From: a bacterium
GTDB lineage: Bacteria > Bacteroidota > Ignavibacteria > Kapaibacteriales > UBA2268
DNA: 64,000 bases
Direction: 5' to 3'
NCBI GenBank assembly: GCA_030431515.1
Contig: JAUIIX010000002.1
Span: 78,500 to 142,499, forward strand
This document shows positions 24,658-37,100 of this stretch, piece after piece; position 1 is the first letter of the stretch, and the number at the start of each line of letters is the position of its first letter. A model generated the notes under the pieces. The model was not told the origin of the DNA. It worked only from the letters and a program-made list of their open reading frames with translations, and did no database searches. The translations under genes were made by a program, and so were the position numbers.

Positions 24658-27600
24658 TTATTTAGTTAAAACAACTTCTTTAGTGATAGAAGCACCGTCA
24701 ACAGTAAACTTGATGTAGTAAACTCCACCAGCTATGTCTCCAGCTTCCCATGTAACATTGTGAGTACCTGCACTGTAAGTTTGGTTATTAATTACATTAG
24801 CAATTACTGCACCTGCTGCATTGTAAATTTCAACGCTAACATTCGCATGATCAACTAAACTAAAGTTAATAGTAGTTTTATCATTGAATGGGTTAGGATA
24901 TGGTTCGTTAACATTTGCAGTGAATCCTTCAACAGAAGAAGCACCATCAGCAGATATTGTAAATCTACCAGATCTTGCATATTCAAGGTTTGCTTTGTTA
25001 TCGAAGATTGCTCTAATTACAACGTTTTCAGAGTTCACGTTAGGTAATTTCCAATCCCAGTTTTGTTTCAATGCGTTTACGTTTTCTTGAATTGTAGTCC
25101 AGTTAAGACCACCATCAAGAGATAATTGTAAGTCAAATTCTACAACAGAATTATTGTTCCATCTAACAGATTTGATTGGGTCGTTTTTAACAACTAAAAC
25201 ATCACCAGCTCTTGGAGAGATGAAGTTTACATTTCCAGATAAGATTCTGAATGCTTCAGAGCTAGCAAGGTATTCACCTGTTGTAGCATCATACATAGCG
25301 ATTACAGCTTTATCAGTATTTACGTTATTAGGAACAGTCCATTCAACTTTTCCAGTAAGTGCGTTAACAGTAGCAACGATTGTACTCCAGTTAGTAGTAC
25401 CATTTGGAGAGAATTCAAATCTTACATTAGTTACATCTTCAGCAACGAATTCTATGTTAGATTTTGCACCTGCAAAATAGATAGGATCTTGAGCTGAAGG
25501 TTTTGTAATTCTGTTTTTAGCTTGTGTAATTGAGAATACATTGTTTGATACATCAATAACAGTGTTATCAACAGCGTCAACTAATCTAACTAAACATTCG
25601 TTAGATTCAAAGTTCTCAACAGTATATTCAAAGTTAGCAGCAATAGCTTTAACTTGAGTTTCATTTAATCTAATCCAAGAGTTACCTCTATCAAGAGATA
25701 ATTCAACGAATAAGTCTTGATCCATAGAAGGTTTAGTCCAAGAAACGAAGTAAGATTTACCAGTTTTCCAAGATTCACCACCATTAGGAGAAGTTAAAAC
25801 AGCATTAACATTGTTATCAACTTTATTACCATCATCAAAGTTACCGTAACCAGTGATTACGTTACCATCGATATCTAATACAGCAGTTGAGTAATGCCAA
25901 TCGAAGTCAAAAGAATTAGCTACATTTATATCTCTGATAGAGAATACTAAAGTACCAACTAAAGTTCTTTCGTAAGGCACACTGTAACCAGGGTGTTTGT
26001 AGAAAGTATTAGTAGAAGCATCTCTATAAGGTTTGTTGTCATAGTCAATCTCAACAGATCTAACGTTGTCAATTGGCTTAGGAGCTACTGGAAGTGGAGC
26101 AGAATAAGTTTTAAAGTAACCTAAAGCTGCGTCATCACTCCAAGGACTGTTTTCAGTATTAGCGATAGTAACAAAAGTTAAGTTTTTGTTATCATACTCT
26201 AATGCAAAAGTACAGTTACCTAAAGCAAATGGCTCACCAGTGTTTTCCATATAAACAGATAACATTAATAGACCTTCGTCTTCTAATAACTCAGTTTCAG
26301 AATAAACATTATAGCTTAATCCACCAGCTTGTAACTTAGCTTTTCTAACTTCTTTAATTTTGTCAGAAGATTGCATTAATCCACCTAAGTTGTTAGCAGC
26401 TTTCATAGCTCTAGCATTCATAATTTCAGATAACGTAACATCATTAGTATTAATTTTGTTAAATTCAGTACCGTTTTCGATTTCACGAACACCTTGAGTA
26501 ATACCGAAGATTGTTGACCAATCTAAGTATTCAGCAAGTGACCAAACTTTACCAAAGTTATTATCAATGATTGATCTATCAACAGCGTTAACAGAACCAT
26601 CACCAGTAACATCAGCAGTTAAGTCATTTCCAAGACCTTCTAATCTAGATTGAACAGCATCTGCTACGTTAATCTGACCATCTCTGATTACATCACCTGC
26701 AACCATAGCAGCCATTTTATTAGCAGTTGCAGAACTACCTTGACCAGCAGTATAAGCTAATGCAGTTCTTGAATAGTCAGGAGATGTTGGGTCGATAGAC
26801 ACAGCACCTAAAGCTGAATATGCAGTACCAAAAGCAGTTGGGTCTTGAGAGTTTGCTAAAGTTAATAAATCAGTTGTATCACCTTCCCAGTTTTGGAAAT
26901 CCCAACCAGACTCTACAGCCCAAGTTGATTTATCATCACCAGAGAAAGAGAAAGGAGCAGCATATCTAGACATAACTGGTAAGTGATTTTCGTGTTCTAC
27001 TAATACATAATAAGTTGAGTCAACTATGTCAGTGAATACGTATTCAACATCACCAAATTGAGAACCAGCATTTCCTCTGATACCATCAGCAGATAAAGGA
27101 TCTTTATCAACATAATCAGCTGAGTTAACTGAAGTAACTTTTACATTACTTGGAGAACCAGATTGATCATTGTATAAAGAGATTCTTAATCCATTAGCGT
27201 CGAATGCAGTTCCTAAAATACCTTGATCATTTCCAGCACCATCATCACCGAAGTTATTTACAGAACTTCTTTGGTAACCTTCTAATAATACTCTTACAGT
27301 AAAGTTAGAAGGAGGTGTGATAGAAAATACATCAGTTTGGTCTTTTAAGTCTTCAAATTCAGTCCAGTAGAATGGAGAAGCAGCATTAATAGTTGATTCA
27401 CCTTTGATTTGTAATCTAGCATTTTCTAAAGCAGCTGGGAATGGCTCTTGCTCATTTTCAGTCGCATTGTGTTTAGTTGTAGATACATTTAATAATCCAG
27501 CATACTGAGTATGAGGTGGATTAGTACCTAAGAATTTGTAAGTTTCAGTTAAAGGTAAACTGAATGCATTAGTATAAGAAGCAAAATCATTATTTGATGA

Positions 27601-30600
27601 AGTTGGGTTGTAAGGTATATTAGCTACACCACCACCACCTAAATTCGACCATTCTAAATCAGAATCTTCAGTTAATACACTGTTACCAGTAGAGAAACCA
27701 GCTTTATCATAGTTAAATCCAATCCATCTTACTCTAAGAGCAGTATTAGATTGAGCAACTTGTGCTTCAAACATTGGTTCAGCTAATTTTACAAAAGGTT
27801 TGTTACCAGTAAATTTAACACCGTTGTTAACAATTACTTTAGCATTTAAGCTATCAGAAGCACCATTAATAACAGAGAATAAACTATTATATTCCATATC
27901 ATTAGCAACTACTGAAGTACCATCAAAATCGAAAGAAGCGATTAAGTTAGTTTGAGAAGTAGTTAATAATTCAGAACCTTTAATATTAGCAGCACCTTGT
28001 AAGAAAGTAGTCATTGCAGTAGGTTCAACACCAGAAGCAGATTGACCATTAGGTAAACCACTCCAGTATCTTAAACCTTTTAATTCACCAATAAATGATT
28101 GGTTATAAGTTGCAGAATTTCTATGTTCGTAAGCAATATAAGCTGGGTAAGTATTATTAGAATTAACAACTACATTAGAAGCAGTAGTTAAAGATCCAGT
28201 AACAGCATCACCAGTTTGGATATTACCATCAATGTAAAATCTTACATCAGGAGTTCCAGAACCATTTCCTAAATTTACATAAACAGCTACATGAGTCCAA
28301 GCAGAGTCATTAGATACTGTAATTGGTTCAACAATAGGTAATGCTGCATTTGATTCAGCAGTAAATTGTTGACCATCAGCAGATCCAACAACAACTTGAA
28401 TTTGACCAGTGCTTAATAATCTTAAAGCATAGTGAATATCACCAGTTGTAGTATCCATTTTGTTTGTAATTGGGAAGAACCCTTCAGTAGCAGTTGGAAA
28501 TCTATAAGGTTTAATCCAAGATTCAAGAACTGCAGAACCACCTAAGAAATTCATATCTTGGTTTGATTCAATTATTATAACTGAATTTTCACCAGTATTT
28601 TGTAATGAGAAGTAAGGAGCTACTTCAAATTCTTCAGTAGTAAATGTGATGTTATCTTGATTATTAGCAGAAGTACCGCTAATTCTTAACATTACATTTT
28701 TAGAATAGTTAGTATCACCAGGAGCAACAGCTTGTAAGTCATTATATTGACCAATAACTGTATTGCTTCTGTATGGTTCCCATCCCTCATAATTACTTTC
28801 AGCGTCCATACCATCTAATAATATACCAGAATTTTTAATAGCATAAGCCCAAGTATTTCCACCATCACGGCTAAACTGAAGAACTAAATCTTCAGTTGCT
28901 ATTGTTTCTGTATCACCTAATCCAAATGATGCCCATCTTACAGGGTAAGCAGCACCATCTAAGTTAGTTACACCAGACATAGAAGAAGGGGAAGTAATTC
29001 TTACGTGTCCTCTATCAGGTCTGTAAGGGAATCTTTCTTCAGTTAAAGAAGAAATAGTTCCATTTGTAATATCTGTATATAATCTTAATAAGTTTGCACC
29101 ATTTTGATTTCCACTACCAACACCTGATCCACTTGCAAGGTCAGCAGAAACACCATTTAAAGAGTAGTAAAACTCCAAAGCATTTCTTTCATCGCCATTA
29201 GCAAAAGGAGTAGCAGCTGGGTTAGGAACTCCAGACATATATTTTCTAACTTCACCTTGTGCAAATGCTTTTCTCCAGATTTTTACTTCTTTAATACCAG
29301 CATTTAAGTAATCGTTAGCATCAACTGTTCCATTCGGGTTAACACCAATCCAGATATTTTGAGAACCTTGTTCAGGTCTTAAATCAACTGCATTTTCGTT
29401 AGTTGTTTGTTCCATTAATTCTCCATCAACATAAATTGATAAAGTATTATTGTTTACAACACCAGCAATATGATGCCAGTTTCCTGGATGTTCTGTATTG
29501 TCATCAATAGGAACATTTGCAGTAGCAGCGTCGATTGCGTCAGGAGATACAACAGTTGCTATATAAATAGAACCATTTTCACCTCTATTAGCACCACCAC
29601 CTTGGTGATCTCTTACTCTAAATGCAGGGTATTTACCATCTTTCAAGTATAACATCCAAGTTCCTTCAGTAGTACCTGGACCATTAGAAGATGCCACAAT
29701 AGCAGGTTCTATAGTCGATATGGTGTTTGAATTTATTGAAGTTAAGTTTACCCAAGCTTCTACAGTAAATTGAGTAGGGTTGTCAAATTTATCATTTGTT
29801 CTTAAGTATTCAGTAGCACCATCTAATTGCAAGAAGAAAATTCTTGACAAAATAAAGTTTGCATCACTTATATCATAAGTACCATCAGCAACATTGCTTC
29901 TTAAAGCAATACTAGCACCAGTACCAGTTGTATCAAGTTGTCTGATTCTTAAACGAGCTTCTTCAGAACGGAATGGGAAGAATTGGTCATCGTCCCACAT
30001 TGCTCTTAAAACTCCGCCATAACCATCACCAGATCCAACAGGTAATTGAGTACCATCTCCTTGAGTTAACAAGAAGCCAGTATTAGCACCATTTGAAGTT
30101 GTAATTTCTCCACTTCTATGATTTGTAACATTTCCACCTAAAGTAGTAACGTTATCTCTATGTTCAGCAACTCTCATAAATTCAGTCCAATCTTGATTAG
30201 CATCAGATAGACCAGTGTCATATCCTGCTACAAAATCAAAACCATAAGCTAATTTATTTGAAGTTCCATATCTTGAAGTAGCTGTTGGAGAAAACAATCC
30301 AGATCTTTCGAAATAAATTGGGTATCCAGCAGTTGACATAGAAGAGTATTCTTTATTTCTATTTAATGCTTCATCAGGTCCATTAGGGTTTAATATTGTA
30401 ATCCCTCTAATAGGCATGTTAGTAGTATTAACTATAGTAGCATTTGCTTCAACATCATTACCATCAACATCAAATAACACAAAGTTACCAATAGATTGTA
30501 GTGAGTTAAAAGATATATCAGTCATATCAGTTAAATCTAAATTATTATGATCGATAATATCAAATACTAATTTTCCAACAAAAGAACCAATTCCATCAGT

Positions 30601-31062
30601 TTCAGCAGCGATACCTTGTGTAGAAGGTACAGTTGGTATAGCAACGTGCATAATATACACATAGTTAGAACCATCAGTAACAGGATTTGCAGTTAATGCA
30701 GAGTACCCATTAGCACTGTGATAATTAGATGTAAATGTTCTATAAGGTAATGGAGCTGTTTGTTCTACATTATAATCTACAGAATCTGTAGTTTGTAAAG
30801 CATAAGAAGCAGCATCCGCAGGAGATAGATGAGCAGTGTTATATGTAACACCAATCGTCATATTCCCTATTTTAGGTACAGTTGTACTTGCACCTTTTAG
30901 CCAAAATTCAACACCGATTTGATCACCCATTCTTCTCTGTTTTAATGTAACAGTATAGTCTTGAGCGAATACATCAGGAGCGAATAATAGAACTGCTAGC
31001 ATCAAGACAAGTGCCTTTCCTTGGCAAACTTGAATCGCTTTTTTTATTCTATTAAGGTTCAT
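24658..31062 (-). CDS. Giant T9SS-secreted protein with LamG, dockerin-like and cohesin-like regions (paralogue 1)
   Basis: A 2134-aa exported protein. The signal peptide ends near FAPDVFAQ. An N-terminal beta-rich region (about 35-215, IGNMTIGVTYN) resembles a cohesin-type beta-sandwich. LamG/concanavalin-like domains lie at about 420-610 (VEAWVNL ... VKIWRKAF) and 845-1000 (LESWIKP ... LRYWSG). A dockerin-like calcium repeat pair is at about 1460-1510 (VIRDGQINVADAV; VTGDGSVNAVDRS). A second cohesin-like region is at about 1600-1740. Ig-like modules follow, then a classical type A T9SS sorting domain from YPNPFNDKT (about 2060) to KEVVLTK. No enzymatic domain is seen. It probably coats the cell surface or binds glycans. 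Confidence 0.9.
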   Translation of the reverse strand: MNLNRIKKAIQVCQGKALVLMLAVLLFAPDVFAQDYTVTLKQRRMGDQIGVEFWLKGASTTVPKIGNMTIGVTYNTAHLSPADAASYALQTTDSVDYNVEQTAPLPYRTFTSNYHSANGYSALTANPVTDGSNYVYIMHVAIPTVPSTQGIAAETDGIGSFVGKLVFDIIDHNNLDLTDMTDISFNSLQSIGNFVLFDVDGNDVEANATIVNTTNMPIRGITILNPNGPDEALNRNKEYSSMSTAGYPIYFERSGLFSPTATSRYGTSNKLAYGFDFVAGYDTGLSDANQDWTEFMRVAEHRDNVTTLGGNVTNHRSGEITTSNGANTGFLLTQGDGTQLPVGSGDGYGGVLRAMWDDDQFFPFRSEEARLRIRQLDTTGTGASIALRSNVADGTYDISDANFILSRIFFLQLDGATEYLRTNDKFDNPTQFTVEAWVNLTSINSNTISTIEPAIVASSNGPGTTEGTWMLYLKDGKYPAFRVRDHQGGGANRGENGSIYIATVVSPDAIDAATANVPIDDNTEHPGNWHHIAGVVNNNTLSIYVDGELMEQTTNENAVDLRPEQGSQNIWIGVNPNGTVDANDYLNAGIKEVKIWRKAFAQGEVRKYMSGVPNPAATPFANGDERNALEFYYSLNGVSADLASGSGVGSGNQNGANLLRLYTDITNGTISSLTEERFPYRPDRGHVRITSPSSMSGVTNLDGAAYPVRWASFGLGDTETIATEDLVLQFSRDGGNTWAYAIKNSGILLDGMDAESNYEGWEPYRSNTVIGQYNDLQAVAPGDTNYSKNVMLRISGTSANNQDNITFTTEEFEVAPYFSLQNTGENSVIIIESNQDMNFLGGSAVLESWIKPYRFPTATEGFFPITNKMDTTTGDIHYALRLLSTGQIQVVVGSADGQQFTAESNAALPIVEPITVSNDSAWTHVAVYVNLGNGSGTPDVRFYIDGNIQTGDAVTGSLTTASNVVVNSNNTYPAYIAYEHRNSATYNQSFIGELKGLRYWSGLPNGQSASGVEPTAMTTFLQGAANIKGSELLTTSQTNLIASFDFDGTSVVANDMEYNSLFSVINGASDSLNAKVIVNNGVKFTGNKPFVKLAEPMFEAQVAQSNTALRVRWIGFNYDKAGFSTGNSVLTEDSDLEWSNLGGGGVANIPYNPTSSNNDFASYTNAFSLPLTETYKFLGTNPPHTQYAGLLNVSTTKHNATENEQEPFPAALENARLQIKGESTINAASPFYWTEFEDLKDQTDVFSITPPSNFTVRVLLEGYQRSSVNNFGDDGAGNDQGILGTAFDANGLRISLYNDQSGSPSNVKVTSVNSADYVDKDPLSADGIRGNAGSQFGDVEYVFTDIVDSTYYVLVEHENHLPVMSRYAAPFSFSGDDKSTWAVESGWDFQNWEGDTTDLLTLANSQDPTAFGTAYSALGAVSIDPTSPDYSRTALAYTAGQGSSATANKMAAMVAGDVIRDGQINVADAVQSRLEGLGNDLTADVTGDGSVNAVDRSIIDNNFGKVWSLAEYLDWSTIFGITQGVREIENGTEFNKINTNDVTLSEIMNARAMKAANNLGGLMQSSDKIKEVRKAKLQAGGLSYNVYSETELLEDEGLLMLSVYMENTGEPFALGNCTFALEYDNKNLTFVTIANTENSPWSDDAALGYFKTYSAPLPVAPKPIDNVRSVEIDYDNKPYRDASTNTFYKHPGYSVPYERTLVGTLVFSIRDINVANSFDFDWHYSTAVLDIDGNVITGYGNFDDGNKVDNNVNAVLTSPNGGESWKTGKSYFVSWTKPSMDQDLFVELSLDRGNSWIRLNETQVKAIAANFEYTVENFESNECLVRLVDAVDNTVIDVSNNVFSITQAKNRITKPSAQDPIYFAGAKSNIEFVAEDVTNVRFEFSPNGTTNWSTIVATVNALTGKVEWTVPNNVNTDKAVIAMYDATTGEYLASSEAFRILSGNVNFISPRAGDVLVVKNDPIKSVRWNNNSVVEFDLQLSLDGGLNWTTIQENVNALKQNWDWKLPNVNSENVVIRAIFDNKANLEYARSGRFTISADGASSVEGFTANVNEPYPNPFNDKTTINFSLVDHANVSVEIYNAAGAVIANVINNQTYSAGTHNVTWEAGDIAGGVYYIKFTVDGASITKEVVLTK

Positions 31063-31144
31063 GATTTAATCCTTTAAATTAATTTAAACAAATTTTCGAT
31101 TTAAAAATGGTAGAGATGGTGATTTACCACCTCTACCTGAATAA

Positions 31145-34100
31145 TTACTCTACTTGAGAGAAGATTTCGTTATTACTTGTGCTAACTCTTAAAGTATAGC
31201 TTGAAGTAGAATAAGCGTCACCATTAGCTCCATATACTTTTAATACATACGAACCTGCAGCATTATTAAGTATAATTACTTCATCGCCTTGTAAAGTAAC
31301 TTTAGAGTCTCTTAGTAAAGTTTTATTTATTATACCAGCAGATGCATCGTATAATTCAACTTCATAGTTTGCAGGTAAATTAGATAGTCTAATTATTGCA
31401 TTGTTTTTAGTTGAAGGTATTTTAAATTGATACCAATCGATTTCATCAGCAGCTGATATAGTACTTGTAATGTCGATATCTGTTTGTATATTCGCTGGTA
31501 ATGTTTCAGTTGAAGCTGAACTTATGTCACCAGAAGAAGTTGTGAATGATATCGGGTTTCTAACTGATTCACTAGTGAAAGCAGTACCAGTTGCATAGTT
31601 AAAGTTAGGAGTTGTTCCATTATAGTCAAATACTTGAACATAGTATCTTGTATTTGGCATTAATCCTGTTATGTCGTTAGAATATGCCGCCGCTCCTGCT
31701 GCAACATTTGCCATAACTACATAAGAACCTGGACCAGTTTGACCAATACCAGAACTTGCTAAGTCTAAATTTGCAGTATATGCAGTTGCATCTGTTGGAA
31801 CGTGAGGAGCAGAACCTTGTCTAATTACTACTATTCTACCATCTGTTGAACCAGAGTTAGCTGTAATATTTGTTATTCTAGCTGTTGTAGCTGTAATATT
31901 TGCAATTGTAACAATCGCATCATTTGCAGCTGGTTCAGCTTCTAAGATAGTAATAGCATTTGAATTTGCAGAACTTGTTAAAGAAGATCCATTAGCAACT
32001 ATAACTAAATCAGTTGATCCAGCAGCAGCAGTTAATGAAGGACTTACTATAACATTGTTTGTTCCGTTTACGATAGTACCAGTTGCAGTACCACCAACAG
32101 TTCCAGTTCCACTTACTTTAGCTATTGTTACTGTTTCAGCAGCACTTACTACTGTTGGGTAACCATTAGCATCAACTGCTCTTACTGTAAATCCTAATGT
32201 ATTTCCAGTTGTAACAGATGTGTTATAATGTACTAAAGTTAAAGCAGTAGCTGTACCAGCAGTTCTGATAGTATGAGTAACTGCAGTAGCTGGTAAAGGA
32301 CCAGTTGCATTTAATTTAGCAGGTGATGCTAAAGTAATGTAATCAGTACTTGTTAATTGAACTTTTACTGTTGAACCAGCAGTCGCTCCACTTCCAACTT
32401 TAACACCTACTAAATATTTTCTAGCAGAAGATAAAGATTGAGTAAATCCAGTAAATGTTAAGTTCCCAACACCAGAAGTTGATGTTAAAGTACCATTTGC
32501 GATTTTCTCAGAAGTTTCACCAAATCCATTTCCATTAGCGTCATAATAAAGACTCCAGTTAGAAAGGTTGTTTGCTAAAGCAGCTGCACTTAAAGTAACA
32601 GTTAAGTTTGCACCTGTAAATGATACAGGTTGATTATTGTCTGGAGTTAATGTAAATCCAAATATTGGTTGTCTATCAACTCTTGTTCCTAAGTTACTTG
32701 CTGCAGTGTTATTGTTAACATCAACAGTAACTGTAGAATTTACAAAAGAATAAACGAAACCATTATGAGAACTTGCAGCATTTCCATTAATATCAGTTCC
32801 TCTTATACCTGCATCACTTGATTCTAAGTTTGCATAAGTTAATGTTGGAGTAATATCTGGAGATGTATTTCTAACACCATCTTTAACATCTGCTACAACA
32901 AAGAAATATGTTGGAGTAGTTGCTAAAACTCTTTTTGCACTAAATGTAATATCAAATTCTGTAGAAGTTACATTTGAACTTGCTAATGAAATTAAATCAC
33001 CTGCAGCCATATCTGCAAAATCATGTTCAGTAACAGAAGAGTAAACTCTTACATTTTCGAATACAGCAGAAGGATCTTCATCAAAACTTAAAGAGAATCC
33101 AGTAATACCAGGTAAACCAGCAGCAGATGTAACTGATGCTTTATAACCAAATAATACAACATCACTTTGTCCAGCAATTAATGGAGCATCAGTTAAGCCA
33201 ACCTCGTGAGGTGAAACCATGATTGAAGCTCTAAATGCATAAGCCGAACCTGTTAATGAAAACTCTTCTGTAATACCATCAGAAATTGTAGTTACTAAGT
33301 TTGTTGTTGCAGGAGTAATTGTAGATGTTGCAGCAGTAACTGTTGATACGATATCAGTAACTAAGAAATAGTTAACTGGAGTACCTTCATTTACAACATT
33401 ATAAGCAGCATCTTGACCTGAAACATCAAAAGTAACATAACTAAGACCAGAAGTACCACCAGTAGTATTAGTACCACCTGGAGCAACATCAATCATAGTA
33501 TAGTTATCTTCAGTTGTTGAGAAATCATCATCTTCAGAATAAACTAATTTCCATTTAGCTACTTCATTTGTAGCACCTAAATTTCTACCTAAGTTAAATC
33601 TTACTGATGATAAATCAACAGAACCATTTGAAGTATATTGAACACCAAAAATTGCATTGTCATTTGTACCAGCAGAAATTGGAGTAGTAGCTAGACCATT
33701 TGTGATTGACGTTGCAGTCAATACATCAGGAGTACCAATTGTCCACCATTCTGTTAATCCAGTAAATGCATCTATTGCAGAGTTTGGAGTTGTTAATCTT
33801 CTTAATTCAGTATTTAAAGTAGATTCTTGTATAGTCCATACATCAACTGCAGGATCGTCACCATAAACTAAAATTAAATCATCTTCTGTTAATACACCTA
33901 ATTCACTTGCATCATATTTAAACACTAATTTTGCATCTAAACTTGAGTTACCAGCTACTATAGAATAGTATCTTGAAGCTTGTGTTTGATTTCCTACTGT
34001 CAACGGAATGTGGTATCTTTTAACAGTTAATAAACCTGGGTCAGCAGAAGTTATAATAGCTCCTAAACCACCAAAGTTAATATTTGATAGAGATGCACCT

Positions 34101-37100
34101 GGAGTTTGAACTGCATAAACATGACCAGTAGAAGTACTTGGTCCATTATTAACAACAGTATTACCCGCAGTTTCATCTAATTTTGCAGTAGCAACTGTAT
34201 TAACATCAATAGTTAATATGTTATTACCATTTAAGTCGATATCACCAGATTGTAATCTTAAAGTTCCTTGAACAGATAGTTGATTAACAATTATATCATT
34301 ACCAGTACCAACTAATTTTAAACCATTTGAATTGTTAACAGTAGCATTATGTAATAATAAAGATGTAGAATTACCTGCACCTAAAGTACCATTACCTTCA
34401 AGGTTAATATCTTGTTGGCTAGAACCATTAAAGAACACTCTTTTATCACTAGTTTGAGCATCAAAAATTGCATCATCTTCAAGAGTTAAATTACCGTTGA
34501 TATAAAAATCGTTATCAAATTGAACATCAGTACTTGTAGTAGCTAAAGTCAAGTTATAGAATTTTAAATTAGTAGCAACAGTTGTAGCATTATCAAAAGT
34601 TTGAGGAGCACCACCATTTACAGTAACAGTTCCAGCAGTAGCTTCAAATTTACCACCAGTAGCACCACCAACAGTTAAATCACCTTGGATAGCAAAACTA
34701 GAAGTAGTATTTACGATATTACTTGCTTCATTTGCAATAGTAACATTCCCTAAAGTCAACGTTCCATTATTTTGAATAGTTTTAGTTGTTGCACCAATAA
34801 ATGTAATTTCGTCTGCAGGATCACTTGCTACTGCAGAGCTTCCGCTACCAACAACTATATTTCCAGATACTTTCATATCTAAAGCACCAGCACCTAAAGT
34901 AGTTGTACCATTGAAATCTACAGAACTAAAAGTTAAACTTCCATTACCAGTTTCTTCTAAAATCGAACCTGTACCTTCAAATGTTACTAGGTTTGAAGTA
35001 TTTTGTAAATTACCTTGTGTAATAGTAAAATCACCATTTACTGTAAAATTATCATTTGAAGTAATATTATCAGTGTTTGCATTTTTATTAAATACTAAAT
35101 CATGGAATTGTAATAAACCTTCATTTGTAATTGCAACATCATCAGTACCATCAGTAGTACCACCATCACCAAAAGAAATCCCACCATCAGTCATTTGAAG
35201 TGAACCAGTATTAGTTACATCTAAATCACCCATGATATTAATTAATTCAGTTCCTGCAGTTCCATCAACAGTATATGCACCTTGAAATGAAACATCAAAT
35301 AGGTTTACAGTATTTGTAGTTGCAATATTAATAGCTTCACCTGAACCAGTAAAAGTTATATCAGATGAATTATCAGCTGCCGCAAGTGTTCCTGTACCAA
35401 CTTGAGATAAACTACCACTAATAATTATAGGAGCATCAAAAGTAACTACTACACCATTAGCAATTGTTAAGTCGTGGAATGTTAATGCCGTTGCAGTACT
35501 GTTATTATCAATATCTGGGTCAGCAGCATTATTTACATTCATAGTTATATTCCCATCAGTAGCTTCAAAAGAGCCACCCGAAGCAATTACAATACTTGCG
35601 TCAGTATCTGATTCTAATAAAATTGATGCTAAAGTAGAAGTTACATCTCCAGCAACACCTACATTTATAGAACCAACACTTAAAACATTAGTACCAGTGA
35701 TTGTTGCTTCTCCGGCAAATGTAATATCGGAATCTGGGTCAGAACCAGCCATATCAAATTCATCTACTACTAAATTACCATTTAAGGTAATTGCATCAGC
35801 AGCTTCAAGAGCTATAGCTGCCGATGATGAAAGAACTAAATTATTTAATTCAATAGTTGCACCTACAACAGTTGTATGGTCACCATCTATTATAACATCT
35901 CCAGCAGTAGAGTTAAATCCAGCACCAACACCAAAAATATCATCTAAATCAGATGTACCACCAGTATTTGTTAAATGTATTTCACCTAAATTTGTTATAG
36001 CAGAAGATAAAGAAATACCATCTGTATCTATTTCAAGTCGACCATTAATTGTTATCGCACCACCACCAGTTTCATCTACACTTACTGTTAATTCACAATT
36101 ATCGTCTATAATTAATGTTCCACCAATTGAGAATGTTGTTAAGTTTACAACACTTGCTTCAAATTTATTATCATCTACATAATCACCATCGCTATCAGGT
36201 GCACCAGAATCTCCATAAAATGTTAATTCGTCGGAAGTTTGAGTATATGATGTACCATCTAAAGTTTTAACAATTGCGAAATCTCCAGTTGAAGTCAACG
36301 CTGTTCCAGCATTCAAATTAAAGAATGTTGCTGAACCAGCTCCACCTATTGTTAATGCATTTGTAGTTCCACCAAAAGTTACAGTTCCCGCAGATGCTAC
36401 AAATTGACCAGTGATGTTTGTTGCACCATCTTGGTCACCAAATGTCATATTATTATCTGTTACTACACCAGTTGAATTTGAAATTGTTACAATATCAAGA
36501 ACCAATGCTCCAGTAGTATTTAATTCAATTGTTTGTTCAGATGTGCCATTGAAATCAACAATTGATAATGCTGCACCAGTTACTGTCGCACCATCTTCAA
36601 CATTAAAATCACCTGCAACATTCATATCAGTCATAGTTGCATCAATAGCAGCATCAGCTTCGAAAGTTACTTCTGCAAAATCAATAGTACCTGCAGCTCC
36701 ATCTATTGAGAAAGCTCCACCACCATCAAAATAAATGTGCGAACTATTTGTAGTAGCATTTAATGTTCCAGTTATATTTAAACCGTCTGCTTGGCTACTT
36801 CCAACATAGAAATCACCAGAAGTTGTTACATCACCTGAAATAACAACATTACTAAATTTAAGATTTGCAGCGGTTGCTGTTGAATTAGTAATATTAGAAG
36901 TTCCATTAAATGATAATAAATCAGTTGAAGCAGCGCCAATTACAAAAGTACCAGTTGTTAAAGTAAAATCACCTGTTACTAATAAAGTAGAAGCAGCCCC
37001 ATCAACATAATCACCTGTTATAGTAGCACCATTAATAATTAAATCATCTACTTGATTAATATCAGTACCAGCAAAACCTACATCTTCCAATCCAAGTACT

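Noticed and set aside
35697..36182. 161-codon plus-strand ORF opposite the 2587-codon gene
   Set aside because: It is antisense to a long repetitive gene whose Thr/Gly/Asn codon bias keeps the opposite strand free of stops. The translation is low-complexity Pro/Ser/Val. The same applies to the other plus-strand ORFs between 25 and 45 kb.
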